Positions 1-5,957 of a stretch of DNA of 21,129 nt are shown here, piece after piece. The stretch spans positions 1 through 21,129 of the forward strand of contig JBOGEB010000061.1 of the NCBI GenBank assembly GCA_050743125.1, written 5' to 3'. The translations under genes were made by a program, and so were the position numbers. The DNA comes from JBOGEB01 sp050743125. Its GTDB lineage: Bacteria; Actinomycetota; Nitriliruptoria; Euzebyales; Egibacteraceae. The notes beneath the pieces were generated by a model. That model was not told the DNA's origin and did not search any database. It saw only the letters and a program-made list of their open reading frames with translations. Numbering within the stretch: the first letter of the stretch is position 1; every line of letters begins with the position of its first letter.

Positions 1-81
1 CCGTCTCGCAAGGCGAAGCGCTCCGCGCGGGTCGCGCCGTGTACTGGTTGTCCTCAAGCGACCCGCAACGCAGCGAGACGG
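1..81. repeat. Nested GC-rich inverted repeats
   Basis: An outer pair of perfect 9-bp arms lies at 1-9 (CCGTCTCGC) and 73-81 (GCGAGACGG). It encloses an inner perfect 9-bp pair at 27-35 (GCGGGTCGC) and 58-66 (GCGACCCGC) with a 22-nt loop. The outer stem may continue beyond the window edge. The arrangement could fold as a two-stem hairpin in RNA (terminator, leader or small RNA) or be a DNA-level element. No known RNA family was recognised and no coding role is evident. Confidence 0.5.
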
Positions 82-157
82 GAGGCAGACGCAGCCGAAT
101 GCCACGGGTTTTTCCGCGCGGACCGCTAGGTGGGTGGTTGAGTTACGAGTTGGTGTG

Positions 158-222
158 GCACGCTCAGAGGGAACTCCGGCGAACAAGGGGCGGCAGGGAC
201 CCCGGCGCCGGGGGGAGCGTGC
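158..222 (+). promoter_or_regulatory. Structured leader upstream of small secreted protein
   Basis: Perfect 8-bp arms at 158-165 (GCACGCTC) and 215-222 (GAGCGTGC) enclose a 14-bp perfect palindrome at 200-213 (CCCCGGCGCCGGGG). The element ends about 53 nt before the ATG of the secreted-protein gene, a position suited to a 5' UTR structure. Riboswitches upstream of secreted or cell-wall genes are known in actinomycetes. I could not match the conserved core of any class, so only the fold is claimed. Confidence 0.35.
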
Positions 223-275
223 GGTGGCTGTTGCCCAGGGCGCTGGCGCGCACTCATGACTACGGGGGGTTGACC

Positions 276-518
276 ATGTACCGGAAGATGCGCCAGGGGT
301 TCACGGTGATTGCGGCCACCGCGTGCCTGCTCCCACTCAGCGCCGTGCCGGCTCGCGCCAGCGGCCACGGCGATGGCGGAAAACCCATTGACGAGACCCT
401 CGAGCACGTGACGGAACTCGTCGATAACGTCCTCGGCGACATCCTCAAGGACCTGAACCGCGACCGCGACCGCGAGCCCAACCCCGACCGCGAGCGGAGC
501 CGAAACCGCGACCACTAG
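276..518 (+). CDS. Small secreted protein, function unknown
   Basis: This is an 80-residue protein. The N terminus is a typical Sec signal peptide: a basic start (YRKMR), a hydrophobic core at about residues 9-24 and an AXA-type site (ARA at 26-28), predicting cleavage after Ala28. The mature part of about 52 residues has a leucine-rich segment (about 38-59) that could form an amphipathic helix. It ends in a highly charged tail alternating Arg, Asp and Glu (60-80). The ATG at 276 is chosen because it starts the signal peptide and has a G-rich Shine-Dalgarno stretch (GGGGGG at 264-269). In-frame starts further upstream would put Arg-rich, non-secretory sequence in front of the signal. The family is not recognised; it is probably exported to the cell envelope. 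The downstream neighbour hypB is convergent. Confidence 0.6.
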   Translation: MYRKMRQGFTVIAATACLLPLSAVPARASGHGDGGKPIDETLEHVTELVDNVLGDILKDLNRDRDREPNPDRERSRNRDH

Positions 519-611
519 CCGCACCCACCGCCAGGGGCCGGCCCGCCCCCGACGAGCGTGGGTAACCGCATGCTGTCCGTCTGAACGTCCCAGCCACTGA
601 GCCGGTTCACC

Positions 612-1442
612 TCAGGTGTGGTCGACCTGGTGGCGTAGCCACCCGTACCAGTCGTCGAGGCCATCGCCGCGGGTGGCCGAAACCTGAAAAACCTCCAGCT
701 GCGGATTGACGCGCCTCGCGTGCTCCACGCACCGCTCGGTGTCGAACTGGACATACGGAAGGAGGTCGACCTTGTTCAAGACCAGCAGCTGGGCGGCACG
801 GAACATGTGCGGGTACTTGAGCGGCTTGTCCTCCCCCTCGGTGACCGACATGATCACCACCTTGCCGCGCTCGCCGAGATCGAACAGCGCCGGGCAGACG
901 AGGTTGCCGACGTTCTCGATCAACACGAGCGAAGACGCCGGGGGGTCGAGCGTGCGCAGGCCCCGGGCGAGCATGTCGGCGTCGAGGTGGCAGCCTGACC
1001 CGGTGTTGATCTGGACGACCCGGCACCCCGTCGAGCGGATGCGCTCGGCGTCGAGGAGGGTCTCCTGGTCCCCCTCGACGACCGAGATCGACAGCTGTCC
1101 GCCGAGGTCGCGGATCGTGCGCTCGAGCAGGGTGGTCTTGCCGGCGCCCGGGGAGCTCATGAGGTTCATGGCCACGATCCCGCGGCCTTCGAGCCAGCCC
1201 CGGTTGCGTTCGGCGAGCAGGTTGTTCTTCGCCAGCACGTCCTGCTCGAGGCGGAGCGTTCTCGCCGGCCGGTCGGCGACCACTGCGCCAGGCTCATCCA
1301 AGCCGTCGCCAAGATCGTGGTGATGGGAATGGCCGGCCTCGTCGTGGTGGTGATGCTCATGCCCGTCGTGGGAGTGAGCCCACGACCCTGCCCCAGTCAC
1401 CCGCACGTCGGCGTCGTCCGAGCAGCCGCAGGTCACGCACAT
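612..1442 (-). CDS. hypB: Hydrogenase/urease nickel incorporation GTPase HypB
   Basis: HypB is the SIMIBI-class GTPase that, with HypA, delivers Ni(II) to the large subunit of [NiFe]-hydrogenases, and in some bacteria to urease. The protein has 276 residues. Its N terminus carries the high-affinity metal motif CxxCGC (Cys2, Cys5, Cys7) followed by a His-rich stretch (about 24-42), which can bind or store nickel. G-domain motifs are Walker A SPGAGKTT (97-104), EGDQ (123-126), ENVGN (176-180) and the guanine-specificity motif NKVD (223-226). The conserved metal-site residues Cys151-His152 and Cys183 are present. The ATG at 1442 lies 2 nt after the hypA stop codon, so the pair is almost certainly co-transcribed and translationally coupled. 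No hydrogenase structural genes or hypCDEF are in the window, so the client enzyme is not visible here. Confidence 0.95.
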   Translation of the reverse strand: MCVTCGCSDDADVRVTGAGSWAHSHDGHEHHHHDEAGHSHHHDLGDGLDEPGAVVADRPARTLRLEQDVLAKNNLLAERNRGWLEGRGIVAMNLMSSPGAGKTTLLERTIRDLGGQLSISVVEGDQETLLDAERIRSTGCRVVQINTGSGCHLDADMLARGLRTLDPPASSLVLIENVGNLVCPALFDLGERGKVVIMSVTEGEDKPLKYPHMFRAAQLLVLNKVDLLPYVQFDTERCVEHARRVNPQLEVFQVSATRGDGLDDWYGWLRHQVDHT

Positions 1443-1444
1443 CG

Positions 1445-1774
1445 TCAGACCACCTCCACCTCTTTGATCTTGAGCTCGTGGCCGGCGAGCAGCTCGAGAT
1501 CGGCGCTGCCGCATTCGCACAGCGGGACCACGTCCTCGATGTCGACCTCGTGCTGACACTGACGGCAATAGGCGCGGCCAGGGGTCTCGACGATCTCGAG
1601 CAGCGCCCCCTCCAGCGCGGTGCCACCGATCGCCAGGTCGAAGCAGAACCGGACCGAGTCGGCGACCACGCCGGAGAGCCTGCCGATCTCGAGCCTCACC
1701 CGAGTGGCGTGCCCGTCGCCGACATGCTCAGACACGGCGGCGACCACGCTCTGGGTGATGGCCATCTCATGCAC
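1445..1774 (-). CDS. hypA: Hydrogenase maturation nickel metallochaperone HypA
   Basis: HypA is a small nickel- and zinc-binding chaperone that partners HypB in loading nickel into [NiFe]-hydrogenase. The protein has 109 residues. The GTG at 1774 gives the diagnostic N terminus (M)HEMAI, in which His2 and the N-terminal amine bind nickel, and has a good Shine-Dalgarno AGGAG 6 nt upstream. The C-terminal zinc site has a first CxxC (CRQC). The second half reads CECG, a CxC spacing rather than the textbook CPxC; I believe related actinobacterial HypA proteins vary here but cannot check. A longer in-frame ATG at 1846 would add a non-conserved 24-residue extension and is rejected. HypB follows after 2 nt. 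Confidence 0.93.
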   Translation of the reverse strand: MHEMAITQSVVAAVSEHVGDGHATRVRLEIGRLSGVVADSVRFCFDLAIGGTALEGALLEIVETPGRAYCRQCQHEVDIEDVVPLCECGSADLELLAGHELKIKEVEVV

Positions 1775-1850
1775 GGCGCACTCCTGTGCGTTCGTTGACC
1801 GCGAGGGCCAGTCGACTCCCCACCCCGGCCGGTTGTCAAGGCCCATACCG

Positions 1851-1863
1851 TAGGCTGTCGTCG
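1851..1863 (+). promoter_or_regulatory. Putative leaderless promoter of Nudix gene
   Basis: A TANNNT-type -10 hexamer TAGGCT (1851-1856) ends 6 nt before the GTG at 1863, and no Shine-Dalgarno is present. This spacing would place the transcript start on the start codon, a common actinobacterial leaderless arrangement. No -35 at ideal spacing is seen. A TTGACA-like box on the opposite strand (1839-1834) may be the -35 of the divergent hypA promoter. Confidence 0.4.
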
Positions 1864-2444
1864 TGCCACACGACGGGCCTACCTCACCGATGGAGACGAG
1901 GGCGACGGCGTCGCGTGTCGTGTACGAGAACCGTTGGATGCGGGTGCGGGAGGACCAGATCGAGCGCGCGGACGGGTCGGCTGGTGTCTATGGCGTGGTG
2001 GAGAAGCTGGACTTCTCGCTGGTGATACCCCTGGACGGGGATGGATTCTACCTGGTCGAGCAGTACCGCTACCCGGTGGGGGCTCGCTATTGGGAGTTTC
2101 CTCAGGGGACGTGGGAGGACAATCCCGAGGCGGGTCCACTTGCCGTGGCCCAGGAGGAGCTGGAGGCGGAGACGGGTCTGCGGGCAGGGTCGATGCGCCG
2201 GCTGGGGGAGGTGTTCGGGGCCTATGGGCTGACCGCCCAGCGCTGCCACGTGTTCGTGGCCACCGACCTGGCCGCTGGGCCCGCGCGCCTGGAGCCGGAG
2301 GAGCAGGACCTGCGCGTGGGGCACGTGCCCTTCGCGGCCTTCTGTGACCTGGTGGCTGATGGGCGGATCAAGGACGCGGCAACGCTCGCCGCGTACAGCC
2401 TGCTGCTGCTCGACCACGGTGTGCGGTTCGGAGCCACCTCGTAA
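1863..2444 (+). CDS. Nudix hydrolase, ADP-ribose pyrophosphatase-like
   Basis: Nudix hydrolases cleave nucleoside diphosphates linked to another moiety. The overall pattern here, with EQYRYPVG (66-73) and WEFPQG (77-82) before the Nudix box, resembles the ADP-sugar/ADP-ribose pyrophosphatase branch. The protein has 193 residues. The Nudix box runs from Gly82 to Leu106 and is degenerate. It is about two residues longer than the 23-residue consensus, and its catalytic end reads EELEAETG (98-105), so the usual Arg and first Glu of REUxEE are Glu98 and Ala102. Glu99 and Glu103 remain as metal ligands. The GTG at 1863 is chosen for its fit to a leaderless promoter; the ATG at 1890 (184 residues) is a reasonable alternative. 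It is divergent from hypA, and no pathway link to its neighbours is evident. Confidence 0.85.
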   Translation: MPHDGPTSPMETRATASRVVYENRWMRVREDQIERADGSAGVYGVVEKLDFSLVIPLDGDGFYLVEQYRYPVGARYWEFPQGTWEDNPEAGPLAVAQEELEAETGLRAGSMRRLGEVFGAYGLTAQRCHVFVATDLAAGPARLEPEEQDLRVGHVPFAAFCDLVADGRIKDAATLAAYSLLLLDHGVRFGATS

Positions 2445-2468
2445 GCGAGGATGTGCGTCCAAGGTCCT

Positions 2469-2491
2469 GTAGCCAGACGCATCGGTAGCCA
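2469..2491 (+). promoter_or_regulatory. Direct-repeat half-sites upstream of gntR-type gene
   Basis: GTAGCCA occurs at 2469-2475 and again at 2485-2491, 16 bp apart and ending 2 nt before the GTG of the regulator gene. The same heptamer forms both arms of the perfect palindrome downstream of this gene (3309-3328). The likely role is autoregulation by the GntR protein encoded next. Confidence 0.5.
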
Positions 2492-2493
2492 CT

Positions 2494-3249
2494 GTGTCCC
2501 CCATCGACCGCCTCAGCCCGGTTCCCGCATACCGGCAGATCGCCGACGAGCTGCGGGTCGCCATCGCGAGCGGCCAGCTCGCGCCCGGCGCCAAGCTGCC
2601 CTCCGAGCGCCAGCTCGGCCAGACGTATGCGGTGGATCGAGGCGTGGTCCGCCGCGCGCTGGCGCTCCTGCAGGCGTGGGGCTTGGTCGTCACCCAGCAC
2701 GGCCGTGGCGCGTTCGTGCGAGCGCGGCCACCGTTGCGACGGGTGGCCCGCAACCGGCTCGCCGAGACCAAGGGACGCCGCTGGCGCGGGTTCGGCGCCG
2801 ACGTCGAGGACGCCGGGCTGACCCCGCAGGTCACGACCGTGATCCGCCGACAGCCGGTCGACGCGGAGATCGCCGAGCGCCTCGCGCTTCCCCTCGGATC
2901 CGAGGTCGTGGTCCGCGACCGCCGCATGAGCGCCAGCGGGCAGACGCTCATGCTGTCGACGAGCTACTTCCCCGCGGCGGTCGTCGAGCGTGTGCCGCGG
3001 GTCGAGCAGCTCGATACGGGCCCCGGGGGCATGTTCACCTTGTTGGAGGAGGCGGGCTTTGCGCTTCGCCAGGAGGAGGCGGTCAGCGCCCGCATGCCGC
3101 TGCCGGAGGAGGCGAGCGCGCTGCAGCTCGGCCCCGGCACGCCGGTGATCCGCATCCTGCGCACGATCTATGACCAGAACGACCAGCCGGTCGAGGTCTG
3201 CGACATGCTCCTGGCGGCGGACCGGCACGAGCTGATCTACCACCTGTGA
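2494..3249 (+). CDS. GntR family (HutC/UTRA subfamily) transcriptional regulator
   Basis: This 251-residue protein is a standard size for the HutC subfamily. The N-terminal winged helix-turn-helix (about 9-77) shows the family signatures YRQIADELRVAIASGQL, PSERQLGQTY and HGRGAFVRA. The C-terminal UTRA ligand-binding domain (about 95-248) contains the pattern of an effector-sensing chorismate lyase-like fold, ending in CDMLLAADRHELIY. Such proteins usually repress transcription until a small metabolite binds. The start is a GTG at 2494 without a clear Shine-Dalgarno, just after a GGTAGCCA half-site. A strong promoter overlapped by a palindrome of the same half-site lies 31 bp after the stop codon, so its targets are probably itself and the two small genes that follow. 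The effector is unknown. Confidence 0.92.
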   Translation: MSPIDRLSPVPAYRQIADELRVAIASGQLAPGAKLPSERQLGQTYAVDRGVVRRALALLQAWGLVVTQHGRGAFVRARPPLRRVARNRLAETKGRRWRGFGADVEDAGLTPQVTTVIRRQPVDAEIAERLALPLGSEVVVRDRRMSASGQTLMLSTSYFPAAVVERVPRVEQLDTGPGGMFTLLEEAGFALRQEEAVSARMPLPEEASALQLGPGTPVIRILRTIYDQNDQPVEVCDMLLAADRHELIYHL

Positions 3250-3279
3250 TCCAACGGCCGAACCGGGTGGGTGACCGCG

Positions 3280-3309
3280 TTGACAAGCGGCGTCTCACGT
3301 GCCGATACT
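3280..3309 (+). promoter_or_regulatory. Sigma70-type promoter of small-gene operon
   Basis: A perfect -35 TTGACA (3280-3285) is separated by 18 bp from a -10 GATACT (3304-3309). Transcription would start near 3316, inside the GntR-type palindrome. This is the best consensus promoter in the window. Confidence 0.75.
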
Positions 3310-3328
3310 GGTAGCCACATGGCTACCA
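3309..3328. promoter_or_regulatory. Perfect 9-2-9 palindromic operator for GntR regulator
   Basis: TGGTAGCCA at 3309-3317 and TGGCTACCA at 3320-3328 are exact reverse complements separated by CA. The site overlaps the last base of the -10 box and the predicted transcription start, the classic position for a repressor. Half-sites of identical sequence lie upstream of the regulator gene itself. The binding of this particular protein is inferred. Confidence 0.75.
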
Positions 3329-3355
3329 ACTTACTAAAAGAGGAGTCTGCGCGCA

Positions 3356-3442
3356 ATGGACCGTGACGGCGCACACCGGCCACCGAGATCCGTGCGGGCG
3401 TGTTCGAGGCCCCGGCACGCCAAGATCGGGACGACATCCTGA
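3356..3442 (+). CDS. Possible 28-residue leader ORF in repressed transcript
   Basis: The only well-positioned Shine-Dalgarno of this transcript (AGAGGAG, 3339-3345) lies 10 nt before the ATG at 3356. That reading frame closes at a TGA (3440-3442) after 28 codons, rich in Arg and Pro, overlapping the start of the next small gene in another frame. It may be a translated leader that couples ribosomes to the downstream gene. Alternatively, an indel may have separated this start from the 3400-3603 frame. No homology is recognised. Confidence 0.3.
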   Translation: MDRDGAHRPPRSVRACSRPRHAKIGTTS

Positions 3443-3603
3443 CGGTCATCCCCTGCCACGGCGACGAGGTCCGCATCCCCGTCCGCGAGCTGGCCGTCGG
3501 CGCCGGCGAGGTCAGCATCCGCTGCTCGGCCTGCGACATCCGGTGGGAGGTCCGCTACGCCCCCTGGACCGGGAACCGCCGCTCGGCCATCTGGAGCGGA
3601 TAG
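3400..3603 (+). CDS. Small Cys-containing hypothetical protein
   Basis: This 67-residue protein of unknown family contains a single Cys near residue 19 (VIPCHG) and a CSAC (CxxC) motif near residue 42, then DIRWEVRYAPW. Together these could form an incomplete zinc knuckle. The GTG at 3400 is the only usable start after an in-frame stop at 3364-3366, and it lacks a convincing Shine-Dalgarno. The strong ribosome-binding site upstream serves an overlapping frame instead, so the true N terminus is uncertain. It is the first gene after the GntR-controlled promoter, and the next small gene begins 2 nt after its stop. Confidence 0.5.
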   Translation: MFEAPARQDRDDILTVIPCHGDEVRIPVRELAVGAGEVSIRCSACDIRWEVRYAPWTGNRRSAIWSG

Positions 3604-3605
3604 CG

Positions 3606-3875
3606 ATGCGCCCGCTCGTGACCGAGGTGACCAGCCTGGCCAGGATCGACTGGGACGACACCTGGAGCACGGGCGAGTATGTCTCGCAGGTGCCGTGCTG
3701 CCGGGCCGAGGTCCGCCTGGACGTGGCGAAGGCCGAGCCCGATGTCGCCACCGCGATCCTGTGCGACCAACCGGAGTGCCACAAGATCTGGGCGGTCCAG
3801 TTCCTCGACGGGCGGACGGACACGGAGGCGGTGGCGGTCTGGCGGCTGCTCATGACCCGCCAAGAGCAGGCATGA
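3606..3875 (+). CDS. Small Cys-rich hypothetical protein
   Basis: This 89-residue protein of unknown family contains a CC pair (about 34-35, VPCCRAEV) and a second pair, CDQPEC (CxxxxC, about 58-63), which together resemble a metal-binding site. The sequence between is acidic, and the C terminus ends in a helix (VAVWRLLMTRQEQA). The ATG at 3606 follows the previous stop by 2 nt, so the two genes are probably translated together from the GntR-controlled promoter. A longer in-frame ORF from 3363 would be Arg/Pro-rich shadow sequence and is not accepted. The flavoprotein gene begins 23 nt downstream but appears to have its own promoter. Confidence 0.6.
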   Translation: MRPLVTEVTSLARIDWDDTWSTGEYVSQVPCCRAEVRLDVAKAEPDVATAILCDQPECHKIWAVQFLDGRTDTEAVAVWRLLMTRQEQA

Positions 3876-3884
3876 CGGTCGGGC

Positions 3885-3899
3885 TATCCTGACGGGACA
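3885..3899 (+). promoter_or_regulatory. Putative leaderless promoter of flavoprotein gene
   Basis: A TANNNT hexamer TATCCT (3885-3890) ends 8 nt before the ATG at 3899, and no strong Shine-Dalgarno lies between them. This matches the leaderless or very short 5' UTR pattern also seen at 1863 and 5170. Confidence 0.4.
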
Positions 3900-5119
3900 T
3901 GAGCCGGCAGTTCGTCGTCGTCGGGGCGGGCTACACCGGCATGGCGGCGGTGGCGGCCCTGCGGGACGAGGGGTTCGACGGTCGCGTCGTGATGATCGGG
4001 GAGGAGCCGCACTACCCGTACGAGCGCCCGCCCTTGTCGAAGACGTACCTGCGCGGCGCGCACGCTCGCGAGGAGCTGTTCCCCCGGCCCGACTCCTGGT
4101 ACGCCGAGCACGGCGTCGAGGCGCTCCTGGCCACGCGCGTCCGGGCAGTGCGCGCGGCCGAGCGGGTCGTCGAGCTGGACAGCGGCCCTAAGCGGATCGT
4201 CTATGACCGGCTGCTGCTCGCCACGGGCGGGCGGCCGCGGTCGCTGCGCGGGGTCGCCGGCGACCGGGTCCTGTACCTGCGCACGCTCGACGACGCTGAC
4301 CGCCTGCGGGCGCACCTGACCCCGGGCAGCCGGATGGTCGTGGTGGGCGCCGGCTTCATCGGGTGCGAGGTCGCGGCCACGGCCCGCACCCTCGGCGTCG
4401 CGGTCACCATGCTCGAAGCGCTCGATCGCCCGCTCGGGCGGGTCTTCGGCGACGAGATCGGGACGCTGGTCGCCGAGATCCACCGCGACGAGGGGGTCGA
4501 CCTGCGCTGCGGCGAGGCGGTGACGTCCGTCACCGAACACGGCGGCGAGGCCGTCGTCACCACCGCTGGGGGCGGGACGATCGCCTGCGACGTCGTGGTC
4601 GTGGGCGTCGGGATTGTGCCCAACGTCGAGCTGGTCGCCGGGACCGGCGTGGAGGTCGACAACGGGATCGTCGTCGACGAGCGCTGCCGGACCAGCGTCC
4701 CGGGCATCTACGCGGCCGGCGACGTGGCCAACCACGAGCATCCGATCTTCGGCCGGCGGATGCGCGTCGAGCACTACGACAACGCTCTGCGTCAGGGCGC
4801 GGCCGCAGCGGCGAACATGCTCGACCGCCCGGTGGCCTTCGACGACGTCCACTGGTTCTGGTCGGACCAGTACACGCACAACCTCCAGTACGTCGGCTGC
4901 GCTGACGGCTGGGACCAGCTCGTGGTGCGCGGTCACATCCCCGAGCGGCGGTTCGCGGCCTTCTACCTTCGCCAACGCAGGATCGTGGCGGCGTTCGGGG
5001 TCGACCGCGGCCAGGACGTGGCGGCGGCCAAGCGGCTCGTCCACGCCCGCGCCCGCGTGGATCCCCGCCTGCTGCGCGACGAGGACGTCGACCTCCGCAC
5101 CCTCCTTCGCAGGGGCTGA
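3899..5119 (+). CDS. NAD(P)/FAD-dependent oxidoreductase, ferredoxin reductase type
   Basis: This 406-residue flavoprotein has the rubredoxin/ferredoxin-NAD(P)+ reductase architecture. The FAD-binding Rossmann motif is GAGYTG (9-14), ERPPLSK lies at 42-48, the second (NAD) Rossmann motif is GAGFIG (150-155) and the FAD ribityl motif is GIYAAGDV (269-276). A C-terminal reductase domain from about 318 has the characteristic HWFWSDQY and NLQYVG segments. Members transfer electrons from NAD(P)H to a ferredoxin or rubredoxin feeding oxygenases or P450s, as ThcD- and BphA4-like proteins do. No ferredoxin gene is adjacent, so the partner is unknown. The 2OG oxygenase downstream does not normally need such a reductase. 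The CxxC of thioredoxin reductases is absent. Confidence 0.92.
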   Translation: MSRQFVVVGAGYTGMAAVAALRDEGFDGRVVMIGEEPHYPYERPPLSKTYLRGAHAREELFPRPDSWYAEHGVEALLATRVRAVRAAERVVELDSGPKRIVYDRLLLATGGRPRSLRGVAGDRVLYLRTLDDADRLRAHLTPGSRMVVVGAGFIGCEVAATARTLGVAVTMLEALDRPLGRVFGDEIGTLVAEIHRDEGVDLRCGEAVTSVTEHGGEAVVTTAGGGTIACDVVVVGVGIVPNVELVAGTGVEVDNGIVVDERCRTSVPGIYAAGDVANHEHPIFGRRMRVEHYDNALRQGAAAAANMLDRPVAFDDVHWFWSDQYTHNLQYVGCADGWDQLVVRGHIPERRFAAFYLRQRRIVAAFGVDRGQDVAAAKRLVHARARVDPRLLRDEDVDLRTLLRRG

Positions 5120-5156
5120 ACGCCAGGTTCCTGGCCCTGACAGGGGCCCGGCGGCC

Positions 5157-5170
5157 TACTCTTGGGGCCA
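5157..5170 (+). promoter_or_regulatory. Putative leaderless promoter of PIG-L gene
   Basis: TACTCT (5157-5162) ends 7 nt before the ATG at 5170, with no purine-rich Shine-Dalgarno. A small hairpin (GCCAGG 5122-5127, CCTGGC 5130-5135) between the preceding stop codon and this box could help end upstream transcription. Confidence 0.35.
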
Positions 5171-5946
5171 TGGTTCAGGTCCTGCCGACGCTTTGGGAGC
5201 CGCTCCGCCCGTTCAGCCGCGCGCTGGTCGTGATCGCCCACCCCGACGACGCCGAGTTCGGAGCGGCCGGGACGATCGCGCGGTGGGTCGACGCCGGCAC
5301 GGCAGTCACCTACCTGGTCGTCACCGACGGCGCGAGCGGGTCGGGTGACCCGCAGATGACGCGGGAGCGGCTGATCGCGATCCGCGTCGAGGAGCAGCGG
5401 GCGGCCTGCGCGGCGCTCGGGGTCACCGACGTCGAGTTCCTCGGCTACCGCGACGGCTACCTCGAGCCGTCGATCGAGGCGCGGCGCGCGGTCGCCGCAG
5501 CGATCCGCCGGCACCGGCCAGAGGCGGTCATCACGCTGAACCCCGACGTGCGGTGGTCCTCCTGGGGGTACGTCAACCACCCCGACCACCGGGCGGTCGG
5601 GGATCTCGTGCTCCACTCGATCAACCCGGCGGCCTCGACTCGCCTGTGGGACCCGACGCTCATCGACGAGGGCCTGGAGCCGTGGGACGTCGCCGAGCTG
5701 TGGATGATGGGCTTCGGCGAGGGCCACGACCGTGTCGACATCTCCGGGACGTTCGACCGCAAGCTCGCCGCCCTCCGTGCGCACGCCTCTCAGCTGAACG
5801 GCTGGGATCCCTCACCGCGCCTCCGCGAGTGGGCCAGCCGCATCGGCAAAGAGGTCGGCGTCGAGCTCGCCGAGGCCTTCACCGTCCTGCGCTTCCGCGA
5901 GCTGGACGTGAGCGGGGCCGGAGGGACGCCCCCGACGGAGCAGTAA
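5170..5946 (+). CDS. PIG-L family zinc deacetylase
   Basis: PIG-L/LmbE enzymes are zinc-dependent N-deacetylases acting on GlcNAc-type substrates, for example MshB in mycothiol and BshB in bacillithiol synthesis, Mca, and antibiotic tailoring enzymes. The protein has 258 residues. The N-terminal zinc motif AHPDDAEFG lies at 23-31 (His24, Asp26/27), and the second zinc and catalytic segment NHPDHR at 136-141. The TDG segment (52-54) and the Rossmann-like order are typical. The C-terminal part includes SQLNGWDPSPRLREWA, seen in Mca-like members. The specific substrate cannot be assigned. A second, broken PIG-L gene lies at the far end of the window. The 2OG oxygenase gene follows after 11 nt. 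Confidence 0.92.
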   Translation: MVQVLPTLWEPLRPFSRALVVIAHPDDAEFGAAGTIARWVDAGTAVTYLVVTDGASGSGDPQMTRERLIAIRVEEQRAACAALGVTDVEFLGYRDGYLEPSIEARRAVAAAIRRHRPEAVITLNPDVRWSSWGYVNHPDHRAVGDLVLHSINPAASTRLWDPTLIDEGLEPWDVAELWMMGFGEGHDRVDISGTFDRKLAALRAHASQLNGWDPSPRLREWASRIGKEVGVELAEAFTVLRFRELDVSGAGGTPPTEQ

Positions 5947-5957
5947 GGTCAAGGCCG

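Noticed and set aside
158..222. c-di-AMP or c-di-GMP riboswitch upstream of the secreted protein
   Set aside because: Only the presence of stems matches. The conserved internal sequence blocks of those classes could not be found.
3363..3605. GTG-initiated extension of the 89-residue protein
   Set aside because: The extension is an Arg/Pro-rich shadow of the 3400-3603 gene, and ATG 3606 is 2 nt after that gene's stop codon.
3884..5044. 386-residue minus-strand ORF antisense to the flavoprotein
   Set aside because: Its product is rich in Asp/Val/Arg/His shadow composition, and the plus strand carries complete FAD and NAD motifs.
5553..5957. 440-residue ORF extending the 2OG oxygenase upstream into the PIG-L gene
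   Set aside because: The first 135 codons overlap the PIG-L coding region in another frame and are Arg-rich. The redoxin-like domain begins right after ATG 5958.
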